From Streptococcus marmotae (GTDB lineage Bacteria; Bacillota; Bacilli; Lactobacillales; Streptococcaceae), in assembly GCF_001623565.1 (NCBI RefSeq), contig NZ_CP015196.1, positions 1,323,501 to 1,387,500 on the forward strand: DNA of 64,000 nt. Direction: 5' to 3'. The notes beneath the pieces were generated by a model, which was not told where the DNA came from, searched no databases, and saw nothing but the letters and a program-made list of their open reading frames with translations. Shown one piece after another: positions 53,537-63,129 of this stretch; positions within the stretch are counted from its first letter, which is position 1; each line of letters begins with the position of its first letter. The translations under genes were made by a program, and so were the position numbers.

Positions 53537-55987
53537 ATGAAGAAAACCTATGCTGTAAAGGGAATGACGTGTGCATCTTGTGCTATGACGGTTGAAAAGA
53601 CGCTCCAGTCCTTAGCGGGTGTGAAAGAAGTGAGTGTGAATCTGGCGACTGAGCAAGCAAGTATTGGTTACGAAGAAGAAATCATAACAGAAAAAGAGCT
53701 GATAGCAGCGGTGACAGGAGCTGGCTATCAATTGATTTCTCATGCCAAAGAGGAAATCTATCAGATTAAGGGAATGAGCTGTGCCTCCTGTGCTATGGCA
53801 GTCGAACGGAGTGTCGGACAACTTAGTGGAGTTGAAGAAGCTGCGGTTAATTTGGCAACAGAAAGCCTCACTATTCGCTATGATGCGAGTATTCAGTCTC
53901 CTTCAAGCATTCAAGAAGCGGTAAAGGAAGCGGGCTACGAAGCGTTATTAGCTGAGACAAGTCAGCAGCTAGACAGGGGGGTGGAGCAGGCAGAGCAAGC
54001 AAAGAAATTATGGCAACGATTCATCTGGTCAGCGATTTTTGCCCTTCCCTTAGTATATCTTGCTATGGCTCCGATGCTTCCATTTGGAAAAGCATTGGTA
54101 CCAGAAATCTTTCACAAGGCTCCGGTAGCTGCCCTCGTTCAACTTATCTTGGTCTTACCAATCGTGTATGTTGGACGTAGCTTTTACCAAAAGGGGCTCA
54201 AAACCTTGCTGAAAGGGCATCCGAATATGGACTCCTTGATTGCGATTGGCACAGGAGCTGCCTTACTGCAAGGTCTAGTCATGACAGCTCTTTTGTGGTT
54301 GGGTAAGGTAGAGGTTGGGCATGGTGAGCATGCCGAATTATATCTTGAATCAGTTGCGGTTATTCTCGCCTTGATTACGCTTGGTAAGTATTTAGAGACG
54401 GTATCAAAAAGTCGGACCTCGGAAGCCATTCAGCATTTGCTGTCCTTAACTCCTCCAACTGCCCGTGTTCTTCGAAATGGGGAGGAATTAGAACTTCCAC
54501 TTGAGCTGGTTATGGTAGGCGAGCAATTGTTGGTTCGACCAGGCGAAAAAATCCCTGTTGACGGAGAAATTAGTGAGGGACAATCCACAGTAGATGAAGC
54601 CATGCTAACAGGAGAAAGCCTGCCAGTGTCAAAAACAGTTGGAGATAGCGTATTTGGTGGTTCAATCAATAAAAATGGAGCCTTTAAAATGATAGCTACC
54701 AAAGTTGGAAAGGATACGGCCCTTGCACAGATTATTCGCCTGGTAGAAGAAGCACAAGGGTCAAAGGCTCCTATTGCTCGATTAGCCGATCAGGTGGCAG
54801 CCGTCTTTGTTCCTATTGTCATGATTTTGGCTTTGGGAGCAGGTCTATTTTGGTTAATAGCTGGAGAGTCAGTAACCTTTTCCTTGTCGATTGTCATTGC
54901 GGTACTCATTATTGCCTGTCCTTGCGCTTTGGGACTTGCTACGCCAACGGCTATCATGGTTGGTACAGGAAAGGGTGCAGAGCAAGGTATGTTAATCAAG
55001 TCAGGTGAAGTGCTAGAACGTGCGCAAAAGCTAGATACGATTCTGTTAGATAAGACGGGAACCGTAACAGAAGGCCATCCACAAGTAACGGACATCCTGA
55101 CTTATCAAGGCAAATCTGAGGAGGAAATCTTGCTACTAGCAGCTAGTATGGAGTATTACTCAGAACACCCCTTGGGGGAGGCAATTTTGTCTTTTGCTAA
55201 GGAAAAAGGATTAGCTTTGCAGAGCGTCGATGCTTTTCAATCTGTTTCTGGAAAAGGAATTATAGGGATAATCAATGGACAAGAAATCCTTCTAGGGAAT
55301 CTTTCTTTCATGGCTGAACAGGATGTTGCTATTGAACAGGCAGCATCCGACAGTTACCTTCTTTCTCAAAATGGGAAAACACCAGTCTTGTTAGCGTTGG
55401 ATAAGCAGTTAGTCGCAATCATTGGTGTGGCAGATAAGATGAAGCAAACAAGTTCACAGGCGGTGAAACACTTGCAGCAGATGGGGCTAGAAGTTGTCAT
55501 GCTAACTGGAGATACACCAGAAACGGCTGAAGCGATTGCAGCGCAAGCGGGCATTCAAACAGTTATCAGTCAGGTTCTGCCAGAAGATAAGGCAGCTGTT
55601 GTCAAAGAATGGCAAGAAAAAGGGAAAGTGGTTGCCATGGTTGGAGATGGAATTAATGATGCTCCAGCTCTTGCTCAAGCAGATGTTGGTATTGCCATTG
55701 GTTCGGGGACTGATGTGGCCATTGAATCAGCTGATATTGTTTTGGTGCGCAGCGATTTGGTGGATGTAGCTCGGACGATTCGGTTGAGTCAGGCAACTCT
55801 GCGTGTCATTAAGCAAAATCTTTTTTGGGCCTTTGCCTATAATGTCATTGGGATTCCAGTTGCTATGGGGGTATTGCATCTCTTTGGAGGTCCCTTGCTG
55901 AACCCCATGTTAGCTGGAGCAGCCATGTCCCTCAGCTCGGTATCGGTCTTAACAAATGCCTTACGCTTGAAGAAAACTCGTCTGTAA
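53537..55987 (+). CDS. copA: Copper-exporting P1B-type ATPase
   Basis: An 816-residue membrane pump moving Cu(I) out of the cell. Two heavy-metal domains lead (GMTCASC near residue 9 and GMSCASC near 79). Eight membrane helices follow, with the ion-binding CPC ([15 protein letters not shown], near 460), the phosphorylation site DKTGT near 506, the TGES loop and the hinge [10 protein letters not shown] near 704. All catalytic motifs are present. AAAGGAG precedes the ATG. The usual cop operon neighbours copY and copZ are absent here; tpx follows. Confidence 0.96.
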   Translation: MKKTYAVKGMTCASCAMTVEKTLQSLAGVKEVSVNLATEQASIGYEEEIITEKELIAAVTGAGYQLISHAKEEIYQIKGMSCASCAMAVERSVGQLSGVEEAAVNLATESLTIRYDASIQSPSSIQEAVKEAGYEALLAETSQQLDRGVEQAEQAKKLWQRFIWSAIFALPLVYLAMAPMLPFGKALVPEIFHKAPVAALVQLILVLPIVYVGRSFYQKGLKTLLKGHPNMDSLIAIGTGAALLQGLVMTALLWLGKVEVGHGEHAELYLESVAVILALITLGKYLETVSKSRTSEAIQHLLSLTPPTARVLRNGEELELPLELVMVGEQLLVRPGEKIPVDGEISEGQSTVDEAMLTGESLPVSKTVGDSVFGGSINKNGAFKMIATKVGKDTALAQIIRLVEEAQGSKAPIARLADQVAAVFVPIVMILALGAGLFWLIAGESVTFSLSIVIAVLIIACPCALGLATPTAIMVGTGKGAEQGMLIKSGEVLERAQKLDTILLDKTGTVTEGHPQVTDILTYQGKSEEEILLLAASMEYYSEHPLGEAILSFAKEKGLALQSVDAFQSVSGKGIIGIINGQEILLGNLSFMAEQDVAIEQAASDSYLLSQNGKTPVLLALDKQLVAIIGVADKMKQTSSQAVKHLQQMGLEVVMLTGDTPETAEAIAAQAGIQTVISQVLPEDKAAVVKEWQEKGKVVAMVGDGINDAPALAQADVGIAIGSGTDVAIESADIVLVRSDLVDVARTIRLSQATLRVIKQNLFWAFAYNVIGIPVAMGVLHLFGGPLLNPMLAGAAMSLSSVSVLTNALRLKKTRL

Positions 55988-56097
55988 TAGACAAGACCAG
56001 GGATTGTTAGAAAAAAGAATCGAAAATGGGAAACAAAATACTAGCATTTTTGAGTCAAAACGCTTACAATAGAGGTAGTAGAGAAAAGGAGCCTATT

Positions 56098-56589
56098 ATG
56101 ACAACATTTATCGGAAAACCAGTTACTCTTGTCGGACCTCAATTACGTGTAGGCGACAAAGCCCCTGATTTTGTCCTTATGGCCAATGATTTGACCTTGA
56201 AGAGCCTCAATGATTTTGGTAAAAAGTGCAAGGTCATTAGTGTTATTCCTTCAATTGACACAGGAATTTGTGATGCGCAAACACGTCGCTTTAATGAAGA
56301 ATTGGCAGGGCTAGACAATCTAGTTGTTATTACTGTTTCAGCGGACTTACCATTTGCACAGGCTCGTTGGTGTGGGGCAGCAGGACTTGATGGAGTCATT
56401 ACCCTATCAGATTACTATGACCATGCTTTCGGGAAAGCATACGGCTTGTTAATGCGTGAGTGGAATTTGCTAGCGCGTGCCGTCTTTGTCCTCAATGAAA
56501 ATAATGAGATTGTCTATGTAGAATATTTGGACAATGTAAATGAACATCCAGATTATGATGCAGCTTTAGCAGTCGCTAAGAATCTGTAA
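56098..56589 (+). CDS. tpx: Thiol peroxidase Tpx
   Basis: A 163-residue atypical 2-Cys peroxiredoxin reducing H2O2 and organic peroxides with thioredoxin. The peroxidatic Cys is in [14 protein letters not shown] (residue 58) and the resolving Cys in [11 protein letters not shown]. The start at 56098 follows AAAGGAG; a longer frame upstream is not credible. TACAAT (56065-56070) is a likely -10, so it may be independent of copA. Confidence 0.95.
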   Translation: MTTFIGKPVTLVGPQLRVGDKAPDFVLMANDLTLKSLNDFGKKCKVISVIPSIDTGICDAQTRRFNEELAGLDNLVVITVSADLPFAQARWCGAAGLDGVITLSDYYDHAFGKAYGLLMREWNLLARAVFVLNENNEIVYVEYLDNVNEHPDYDAALAVAKNL

Positions 56590-56599
56590 CAATCTTAAA

Positions 56600-56627
56600 A
56601 CGGGTAAGAAATTCTTGCTCGTTTTTT
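56600..56627 (+). terminator. Terminator after tpx
   Basis: ACGGGTAAGAA pairs with TTCTTGCTCGT (11 bp with G-U pairs), followed by TTTTTC. Confidence 0.85.
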
Positions 56628-56718
56628 CTTGCTCGTTTGTCAATTGGAAAACAAAGGATTTGTACTTGCCATGTCGGATTGTTTCATAAGGGGAATACTC
56701 GATATGAAAGCGAAAACA

Positions 56719-56727
56719 TGGTATAAT
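56719..56727 (+). promoter_or_regulatory. Extended -10 promoter of the ABC/FtsX operon
   Basis: TGGTATAAT with no clear -35; the start codon lies 22 nt downstream. Confidence 0.65.
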
Positions 56728-56748
56728 AGGGAAAGAAAAGAGGTAGAT

Positions 56749-57450
56749 ATGGCATATATTGAAGTACGCAATAGTTCTAAATCTTACATCATGGGCAATA
56801 ATCGTATTGTGGCAAACAAGGATATTTCGTTTGATATTGAAAAGGGAGAATTGGTCATTATTCTCGGTTCTTCTGGCGCAGGAAAATCAACCCTGCTCAA
56901 TATCTTGGGCGGTATGGATACAAATGATGAAGGTGTAGTCAAGATTGATGGGGTGGACATTGCTCAACTAACTAGTAAGCAGCTGACCAAGTACCGCCGT
57001 GAAGATGTTGGTTTTGTCTTTCAGTTTTACAATTTAGTGGCGAATCTAACTGCGAAAGAAAATGTCGAATTGGCCTCAGAAATTGTGCGTGATGCCATGG
57101 ATGCGAGGGATGTCTTGACCAAAGTTGGTTTGGGAGATCGTTTGGATAATTTTCCAGCTCAATTATCAGGTGGTGAGCAACAACGAGTTGCGATTGCACG
57201 AGCAGTTGCCAAACGTCCTAAGATGCTCTTGTGCGACGAGCCAACTGGAGCTTTGGACTACCAAACTGGTAAACAAGTGTTACACATTTTACAAGAGATG
57301 TCAAAACAAGAAGGAGCAACGGTTGTGATTGTGACCCACAATGCAGCTCTGGCTCCCATTGCAGATAAGGTCATTCAGATGCGGGATGCGTGTATCCATT
57401 CGATTCAGGTCAATCCACAGCCGCAAGACATTCGAACCTTGGAATATTAA
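56749..57450 (+). CDS. ABC transporter ATPase (MacB/LolD type)
   Basis: A 233-residue ATPase: Walker [11 protein letters not shown]-loop FQFYNLV, signature [14 protein letters not shown], Walker [12 protein letters not shown] and the switch His in THN. GAGGTAGAT precedes the ATG at 56749; a longer frame upstream covers the promoter and is discounted. It pairs with the large FtsX-type permease 18 nt downstream. Such pairs act as mechanotransmission systems or peptide/lipid transporters rather than ordinary pumps. Confidence 0.92.
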   Translation: MAYIEVRNSSKSYIMGNNRIVANKDISFDIEKGELVIILGSSGAGKSTLLNILGGMDTNDEGVVKIDGVDIAQLTSKQLTKYRREDVGFVFQFYNLVANLTAKENVELASEIVRDAMDARDVLTKVGLGDRLDNFPAQLSGGEQQRVAIARAVAKRPKMLLCDEPTGALDYQTGKQVLHILQEMSKQEGATVVIVTHNAALAPIADKVIQMRDACIHSIQVNPQPQDIRTLEY

Positions 57451-57468
57451 GAAAACTAGGAAAGCTAG

Positions 57469-60400
57469 ATGAATAAGAAAATCTATTGGAAAACGATTCG
57501 TCAATCGTTGCTGTCTTCTAAAGGGCGATTCTTTTCGATTTTTAATTTAATGATGATTGGTTCAATGGCCTTTATTGGTTTGAAGGTCGCAGCGCCGAAT
57601 ATGGAAAAAACAGCGCAGCGCTATATTGAACAGGGACAGATGATGGATTTGGCTGTGCTGTCCGATTTGGGAATCAGTCAAGCAGACAAAAAAGAATTAG
57701 ATAATATTAGAGGTGTCCAGATTGAGTATGCCTACTTCAAGGATGTGACCATTGGGGGTGGACAGGAAGCAATCCGTTTGTTTTCTACTCCAAAAACCAT
57801 TTCACGCTATCAGCTAAAAGAGGGCAAGGATCCTACATCAGAAAAGGAAATTCTTTTATCGACCAATCTTAAAGGAAGCTATCAGATTGGAGATCGCATT
57901 ACAGTCCAAGAAGGCAATAAACAGGCTAGGGTTTTAAAAGAAACAGAATTTATTGTGACCGGTTTTGCGGATTCGGCAGAGATATGGGGAACAATCAATC
58001 TCGGTCCTGCCAGTACAGGAACAGGTCAGCTAGCTGCCTATGCCTTTGTGGATGAGGCTGCCTTTGACTCGGAAGTGTATATGTTAGCCCGCCTCCGCTA
58101 TGACGATGTAGCGGCTATTCCCTATTATCAAGGGTCCTATAAACAAAAAATAAGAGCTCATCAAGAAGAACTGAATCAAGTATTAGCAGACAATGGGAAA
58201 GAACGCCTGGCTAGCATTCGGAAAACAGGTCAGGAAAAGATTGCTGACGGAAGAAAAAAAATAACAGAGGCAGAACAGCAACTCCAAGAAGCTCAGCAAG
58301 CCTTTGACACAAAGGAAGAGGAGCTAAGCAAAGGTCGGCTCCAATTAGAGCAGGGACAAGAGGAATTGAAATTACAGGCAAGGGAATTAGAATCAGCTAA
58401 GGTTCAACTTGACCAAGCCAAGGAAGAATTAGACAATAGCCGGGCACAGCTAGATGCTGCGCAACGTCCTCTTGAAATCAGTCGAAAGCCCTTGGAGGAA
58501 AATCGAAAAGAGCTAGTACAAGCCGAGAGGCAATTGAATGAGGTGCGGACTAGTTTGAGTGCAAAAGGAATTGAATTAGACCAAGCAGCAGCTCAGATTG
58601 CCACAGCCCAAGGCGAATTTCAGCGCTTAGCCCAAGCTATTCAAGATCAGATTACCTTTGCGGTGGGTTCAGGAGAGAAACCAGCAGAACTTCCAGAGTT
58701 GGTAGAAGCCCAGCAATGCTTGAAACAAATAGAAACAGACATTGCATCTGCTCAACAAATTTACCAACAAGGATTGGCAGCCTATCAATTAGGGAAAATC
58801 CAATACGAAGAAGAGTTAGCCCGCTATCAAGAAGGGAAAAAGCAATATGAAGCTGCTCTAATCCGGTATCAAGAAGCCCAGGCAGCCTACCAAGAAGGAG
58901 AAGCCTCCTATCAAGCTGGACTTGCTGAATACGAGGCGAATCGAATTGCCTACGAATCAGGGCAAGAACAACTGGCGACTGCTAGAGCCGATTTGAGAGA
59001 AAAACAAGAGGAGTTGGAGAAAGGGGAACAAGCGCTTCAGGAAGCCAAAAGTGACTTTGAACGGAGGCGGTTGACCATTGAACAAGAGTTAGGACAGTCG
59101 CACAGGGAATTACAGAGCGCTCAGGCTGATTTGGCACACTTTGATACACCAGAGTATCGTACCTATACACGAGACAGCCTACCTGGTGGAAATGGCTATG
59201 CCAATTATGATAGCAGTACCCAGAGTATTTCTGCGGTCGGAAACATTTTCCCTGCTGTATTATACTTAGTTGCGGCTCTGGTTACATTTATGACCATGAC
59301 CCGCTTTGTGGATGAGGAGCGTTCAAATATCGGTATTTTTAAGGCTCTCGGCTATACAAATCGGCAAATTATCATCAAGTTTATCGTCTACGGGTTAGCG
59401 TCAGGCTTATCAGGTACCATTGTAGGGCTTCTTTTAGGTAACTTTCTCCTAGCTCCGATGATTAGTCGCATTATCACAGATACGACGGTGATTGGAAGAA
59501 GCAGCCTTTCTTTTTATCCGAAGTGGTATCTTCTAGCAATTCTCTTTTCTCTGCTTGCTTCTGTGTTACCAGCCTATTGGGTTGCACGCAGGGAGTTAAA
59601 AGCCAAACCAGCCCAGCTACTGCAAGCTAAGCCACCTGTTTCAGGGGCTAAGATTTTCTTGGAATATGTACCAATTATTTGGCAGCGTTTGAGTTTTACC
59701 CAAAAGGTGACAGCCCGCAATATCCTACGTTACAAAAAACGGATGCTCATGACCATTATCGGCGTAGCAGGCTCCGTGGCTCTCTTATTTGCTGGTTTAG
59801 GAATTCGCTCGTCTATTTCGCAGGTCATCGACCGTCAATTTCAGGACCTTCTTCATTATCAATTGGTACTTGTCAAGCAAAGTCGAGTTAGTCAGGAAGA
59901 TAAAGATCAAGTTGAAAAAGCCCTTCGTTCACCAGTTGTTCAAAAGACCCTACCGCTTGCTTACTATGGTCTAACAGAAACAGTAAAAGGTCAGGACGAT
60001 GCCCTTGCTATTAGCCTTTTTATCAGTCCAGAAAAAGATTTGTCCTCCTTTGTCACCTTGCGAAATCCTAAGAATGGTCAAGGGTTACTCTTATCAGATG
60101 AGGGGGCAATTATTTCTCAGAAGTTGGCTCAATTGTATCAGGTTGATGTTGGAGATAGGCTGACGGTGAAAGTTCAGCAAGAAGAGTTGACATTGAAAGT
60201 GGCTGGAATCACGGAGATGTATGCAGGTCATTTCATCTATCTGTCGGATGTTGCCTATCAGCGAGCAAGTGGAAAAGGTTATCAGGCAAATGCAGATTTG
60301 GTGATGTTAGACAAGTCAGATAAGAAGGCTGTTGAAAAGGTTGCACGTGATTTTCTAGCCATGAAAGGTGTTGTTGCGGTCGTACAAAATCTATCTCTGG

Positions 60401-60831
60401 TTACCTTGCTAGAAACCATTGTTCAGTCCCTTCAATCCGTTATGCTGATTTTGATTGTCTTGTCCATTTTACTGGGAATTGTTATTCTCTATAATTTGAC
60501 GACCATCAATATGGCAGAGCGGATTCGGGAATTGTCAACCATTAAAGTCTTGGGATTTTATGACCATGAAGTGACCTTTTATATCTATCGGGAAACCATG
60601 ATCCTATCAGTCTTGGGGATTGTCTTAGGTCTATGTGCAGGCTTCTTCTTACATCGCATACTTCTAGTCGTCATTGCTTCACCGGCTATCCTATTTGCCC
60701 CAACTGTATCCATAGATGTCTATCTCGTCCCAATTGTGGCTGTACTAGGAATACTCACCTTGTTAGGCTGGCTCGTTCACCATCAGTTGAGTCAATTAGA
60801 TATGCTTGAAGCCCTCAAGTCTGGGGAGTAA
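57469..60831 (+). CDS. Large FtsX-type ABC permease with extracellular coiled coil
   Basis: A 1120-residue membrane protein. One membrane helix near residues 20-40 is followed by an outside domain (to about 240). A long Gln/Glu/Ala-rich coiled coil follows (about 245-565), including a YQ-E-G repetitive section (QYEAALIRYQEAQAAYQEG near 462-500). An FtsX domain with three helices lies near 590-720, then a second outside domain, and a second FtsX domain near 985-1115. Similar proteins occur widely in streptococci next to a MacB-like ATPase; function is unproven, and the coiled coil suggests transmission of force or contact with wall enzymes. Confidence 0.85.
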   Translation: MNKKIYWKTIRQSLLSSKGRFFSIFNLMMIGSMAFIGLKVAAPNMEKTAQRYIEQGQMMDLAVLSDLGISQADKKELDNIRGVQIEYAYFKDVTIGGGQEAIRLFSTPKTISRYQLKEGKDPTSEKEILLSTNLKGSYQIGDRITVQEGNKQARVLKETEFIVTGFADSAEIWGTINLGPASTGTGQLAAYAFVDEAAFDSEVYMLARLRYDDVAAIPYYQGSYKQKIRAHQEELNQVLADNGKERLASIRKTGQEKIADGRKKITEAEQQLQEAQQAFDTKEEELSKGRLQLEQGQEELKLQARELESAKVQLDQAKEELDNSRAQLDAAQRPLEISRKPLEENRKELVQAERQLNEVRTSLSAKGIELDQAAAQIATAQGEFQRLAQAIQDQITFAVGSGEKPAELPELVEAQQCLKQIETDIASAQQIYQQGLAAYQLGKIQYEEELARYQEGKKQYEAALIRYQEAQAAYQEGEASYQAGLAEYEANRIAYESGQEQLATARADLREKQEELEKGEQALQEAKSDFERRRLTIEQELGQSHRELQSAQADLAHFDTPEYRTYTRDSLPGGNGYANYDSSTQSISAVGNIFPAVLYLVAALVTFMTMTRFVDEERSNIGIFKALGYTNRQIIIKFIVYGLASGLSGTIVGLLLGNFLLAPMISRIITDTTVIGRSSLSFYPKWYLLAILFSLLASVLPAYWVARRELKAKPAQLLQAKPPVSGAKIFLEYVPIIWQRLSFTQKVTARNILRYKKRMLMTIIGVAGSVALLFAGLGIRSSISQVIDRQFQDLLHYQLVLVKQSRVSQEDKDQVEKALRSPVVQKTLPLAYYGLTETVKGQDDALAISLFISPEKDLSSFVTLRNPKNGQGLLLSDEGAIISQKLAQLYQVDVGDRLTVKVQQEELTLKVAGITEMYAGHFIYLSDVAYQRASGKGYQANADLVMLDKSDKKAVEKVARDFLAMKGVVAVVQNLSLVTLLETIVQSLQSVMLILIVLSILLGIVILYNLTTINMAERIRELSTIKVLGFYDHEVTFYIYRETMILSVLGIVLGLCAGFFLHRILLVVIASPAILFAPTVSIDVYLVPIVAVLGILTLLGWLVHHQLSQLDMLEALKSGE

Positions 60832-60861
60832 TCGGATAACTCCAAGAGTCCAGTTAGCTGT

Positions 60862-60904
60862 TATAGTGAATTGAATAAAGGTTAGGACATTGTTATACTC
60901 TATA
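60862..60904 (+). repeat. Left fragment of a MITE-like element carrying a promoter
   Basis: TATAGTGAATTGAATAAAG... matches the left 43 bp of the intact copy at 29988. TTGAAT (60871-60876), a 17-bp spacer and TGTTATACT (extended -10 ending at 60899) form a good promoter pointing into the inserted rep gene, whose ATG is only eight bases downstream. Confidence 0.75.
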
Positions 60905-60906
60905 CC

Positions 60907-61844
60907 ATGAAGAACCCACAAAATCAAGGGGAAATTCTCCAGGATAAGAATTCCAAAGGTGAAGCAAAGGACTGGCGAGGAAGAAAAATTTTAGGCTTGA
61001 GATTGTCTGAAATTTTTGGGCATCTTGGATATAGACAGAACTTAGTCGAGCGAGTCGCCACGTGTGGCGATCAGCTCGAATTTGTAAAAAAAAACAGACG
61101 GTAGTCTGCGATTAGCCAAGGCTTATTTTTGTCAAAACAAACTCTGCTCGATGTGTAACTGGAGGCGGTCGATGAAACATTCTTACCAGACTTCTGTGGT
61201 CGTTGATGAAGCTATGAAGCAACACCCAAAAGCTCGTTTTCTCTTCCTGACCTTGACCGTTAAGAACGTACCAGGCGAGGAACTGAGCAGGACATTTACG
61301 TCCTTGACCCAGGCGTTTGACCGTCTCTTTAGACGGGCTAAGGTCAAGAAGAATCTGATTGGCTATTTGCGAGCAACCGAGGTTACTCATAACGAAATTA
61401 TAGGTGAGTATCACCCCCATTTGCACGTTTTACTGATGGTCAAGTCGAGTTATTTTAGTGGGGCTGGAAACAACTATATCACCCAGGAAGAATGGGGGCA
61501 GATGTGGTCACAATCGCTTAAGGTGGATTGTCGATGTCAGAGCCGTCAAGGAGCAGGGAAAAGGTCTAAAAGGGGCAATCCTTGAGACGGCAAAGTACCC
61601 AACCAAACCCATCAAGCTGGAGCTAGAAAATGCCCAGGTCGTGGAAGATTTATACAACGGACTTTACCGAAAACGACAGATAGCTTACGGTGGTTTGTTC
61701 AAGGAAATTAAGAAAAAACTGGAGCTCGATGACCTGGAAAATGGTGACCTGGTTCATACCGGAGAGGACAAAGAAGAGCTATCCGGTGGAACAAAAATTA
61801 TAGCCGTTTGGAATGCCAGCAGGCAGAATTATTTTATCAAATAA
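60907..61844 (+). pseudogene. rep: Rolling-circle replication protein (Rep_1, pUB110/pC194 type) with two frameshifts
   Basis: Three frames together give a near-complete Rep. Part 1 reads GEILQDKNSKGEAKDWRGRK. After an extra A in the nine-A run at 61086-61094, part 2 gives KAYFCQNKLCSMCNWRRSMK (zinc-like Cys cluster), FLFLTLTVKNV and the HUH metal motif HPHLHVLL. After a second shift near 61530, part 3 gives VDVRAVKEQG and AKYPTK with the nicking Tyr. Removing one A and repairing the second site restores the family pattern. With both lesions the protein cannot be made, so the remnant cannot replicate. Its start lies at the very edge of the insertion. Confidence 0.85.
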
Positions 61845-61870
61845 TTTAATTAGTTAGGAAGGAGCTTGTG

Positions 61871-62158
61871 ATGAAAAAAATAAAATTTGATTCTTTATTT
61901 TTGTTATTAGGAGGTATATTTTTTGGAGTATATTTAGCTCTTTATGAGAAAGAATTTTTAAAATTTCCGAATGTGTTTTTAACTGTTTATTTTTTTATAT
62001 GCTTAATTTGTTTCTCTCTAGTGGGAGAATATTATACAAATAAATTTTCTCAAAATTCATTTGTGCTTCGGTTGGTTTACGTTGGTCTCTATGTATTTTC
62101 ACCTTTACTTATAGTCTTTATTATCTTTGGAGGAAAGAAGTATGAAGATAATAAATAA
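61871..62158 (+). CDS. Small membrane protein, candidate bacteriocin immunity protein
   Basis: A 95-residue, very hydrophobic protein with three membrane helices (about 8-22, 35-53 and 68-88) and a basic C-terminus. AAGGAGC lies seven nt before the ATG. Its last codons overlap the start of the bacteriocin-like gene by 17 nt, so the two are translationally coupled. Size, topology and position are what one expects of an immunity protein, but I recognise no family. Low GC, like its neighbour. Confidence 0.65.
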   Translation: MKKIKFDSLFLLLGGIFFGVYLALYEKEFLKFPNVFLTVYFFICLICFSLVGEYYTNKFSQNSFVLRLVYVGLYVFSPLLIVFIIFGGKKYEDNK

Positions 62159-62702
62159 GTTTTTGGTTATAGTTATGTTATTTGCGATAACATTTCCTGT
62201 CTTAAGTAGTTTTCCTACAGTTGTTTTTGCTAATGAGGAGATTTCTTCATTAGCAACTGACGAAGAGGTGGAAATATTGTCTTCAGAGCTTGAATTTTAT
62301 TTTAATCAGGTGGGGCATATAGATGGAAATGGAAATTATCAAATAACAAATCCTGAATTACTTCTTGAAAGAGCTAATTCAGGAGATATATATGCACAAC
62401 AACTTTATGAAGCTTATAAGATTAGAATAAGTAAACGAAGAAAACGTTCTGCAGCTGATTTTGGTATGTGCGTTTTAAGAGATTATTTTGGCGTTTACAT
62501 TGATATAGCAAATGGACAATTTTGGAAAGCTTTTACTATGGATTTGGAAAATGCTCTATGGGAAAAAGCAGCAGGGACAGTTCTTAAACTTTTGGGTAAA
62601 AGCGCAAGTAAAGCTAATGTGTTAGCTACAGCAGGACAATTGGCTTTAGCTACAGCAGGACAATTGGCTTTAGCGGCTTATAATTGTCGTTCTAAGTGGT
62701 AA
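62142..62702 (+). CDS. Secreted bacteriocin-like protein (streptococcin A-M57/geobacillin 26-like, tentative)
   Basis: A 186-residue precursor with a clear Sec signal peptide (cleavage after FPTVVFA near residue 30). The mature part has an acidic N-terminal third, a very basic cluster SKRRKRSAADFG near 105 that could be a processing site, and a hydrophobic C-terminal part with two Cys (FGMC and YNCRSKW). GGAGG inside the upstream gene precedes the ATG. A perfect 24-bp tandem duplication (62622-62669) repeats ATAGQLAL. Length, Sec export and a rolling-circle plasmid setting recall the large linear bacteriocin streptococcin A-M57, from memory. No modification or transport genes are present. Confidence 0.6.
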   Translation: MKIINKFLVIVMLFAITFPVLSSFPTVVFANEEISSLATDEEVEILSSELEFYFNQVGHIDGNGNYQITNPELLLERANSGDIYAQQLYEAYKIRISKRRKRSAADFGMCVLRDYFGVYIDIANGQFWKAFTMDLENALWEKAAGTVLKLLGKSASKANVLATAGQLALATAGQLALAAYNCRSKW

Positions 62703-62728
62703 TGTGAATGGTGGATACATAGAGATTT

Positions 62729-62752
62729 AAGCCGGTTTTTAACCGGCTTTTT
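62729..62752 (+). terminator. Terminator after the bacteriocin-like gene
   Basis: AGCCGGTT and AACCGGCT around TTT, followed by TTTTT. It lies three bases before the right insertion junction. Confidence 0.9.
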
Positions 62753-62755
62753 ATG

Positions 62756-63091
62756 TATAAAAATAAAAATCTGACTAGGCAACGAAATCGTAGCTAGAAC
62801 TGAAGTTCAGCAAGGTGAGTTAACGACGTCAGACTTTGATTTTTGACGAGTATAAGTCGCTTTGCTTCAATAGTCCAGTAGACTGTTGAAGGTGGAAACA
62901 GGGATTATGGAGTAATCCTCAATTAACGCCAGTTCTATCTGTAGCTCCTTGCCTTGTCCTATTCCTTCATAAGATACAAAGGACGTCAAGAGCAAAGTAA
63001 AAATAGGAGATTTCCTTGTGTTCGATGAACACAAGGAAATCTATCTTTTTTACACAGCTCTTAGTCCGTGTTCAGTTCTCAATCCACTATA
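62756..63091 (+). repeat. Right part of the split MITE-like element
   Basis: From TATAAAAATAAAAATCTGAC onward it follows the intact copy closely through TCCTTGCCTTGTCCTATTCCTT, then carries about 110 extra bases before the right terminal repeat TCAATCCACTATA (one mismatch to the intact copy). Confidence 0.75.
63008..63050 (+). terminator. Long perfect hairpin inside the MITE copy
   Basis: AGATTTCCTTGTGTTC and GAACACAAGGAAATCT form a 16-bp perfect stem around GAT, followed shortly by CTTTTTT. It has the form of a strong terminator although no gene ends here. Confidence 0.65.
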
Positions 63092-63129
63092 AAAATCTGT
63101 ACTATATGAAGAAAATAGCAAAACCAAGA

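Larger units (their letters stand above)
60905..62755 (+). mobile_element. Integrated remnant of a rolling-circle bacteriocin plasmid
   Basis: An 1851-bp insert splits the MITE-like element and is bounded by TATA at both junctions (60901-60904 and 62756-62759). It carries a broken rolling-circle replication gene, a small membrane protein and a secreted bacteriocin-like protein, ending in its own terminator. The cargo genes are visibly more AT-rich than their surroundings. No recombinase or mobilisation gene is present. Confidence 0.7.

Noticed and set aside
61151..61844. Two separate replication-related genes
   Set aside because: Both fragments and the upstream 65-codon frame are consecutive parts of one Rep protein broken by two frameshifts, so they are entered as a single pseudogene.
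62142..62702. Calling the secreted protein a lantibiotic or a class II double-glycine bacteriocin
   Set aside because: It has a Sec signal peptide instead of a GG leader, is far longer than those classes, and no modification or ABC export genes accompany it.
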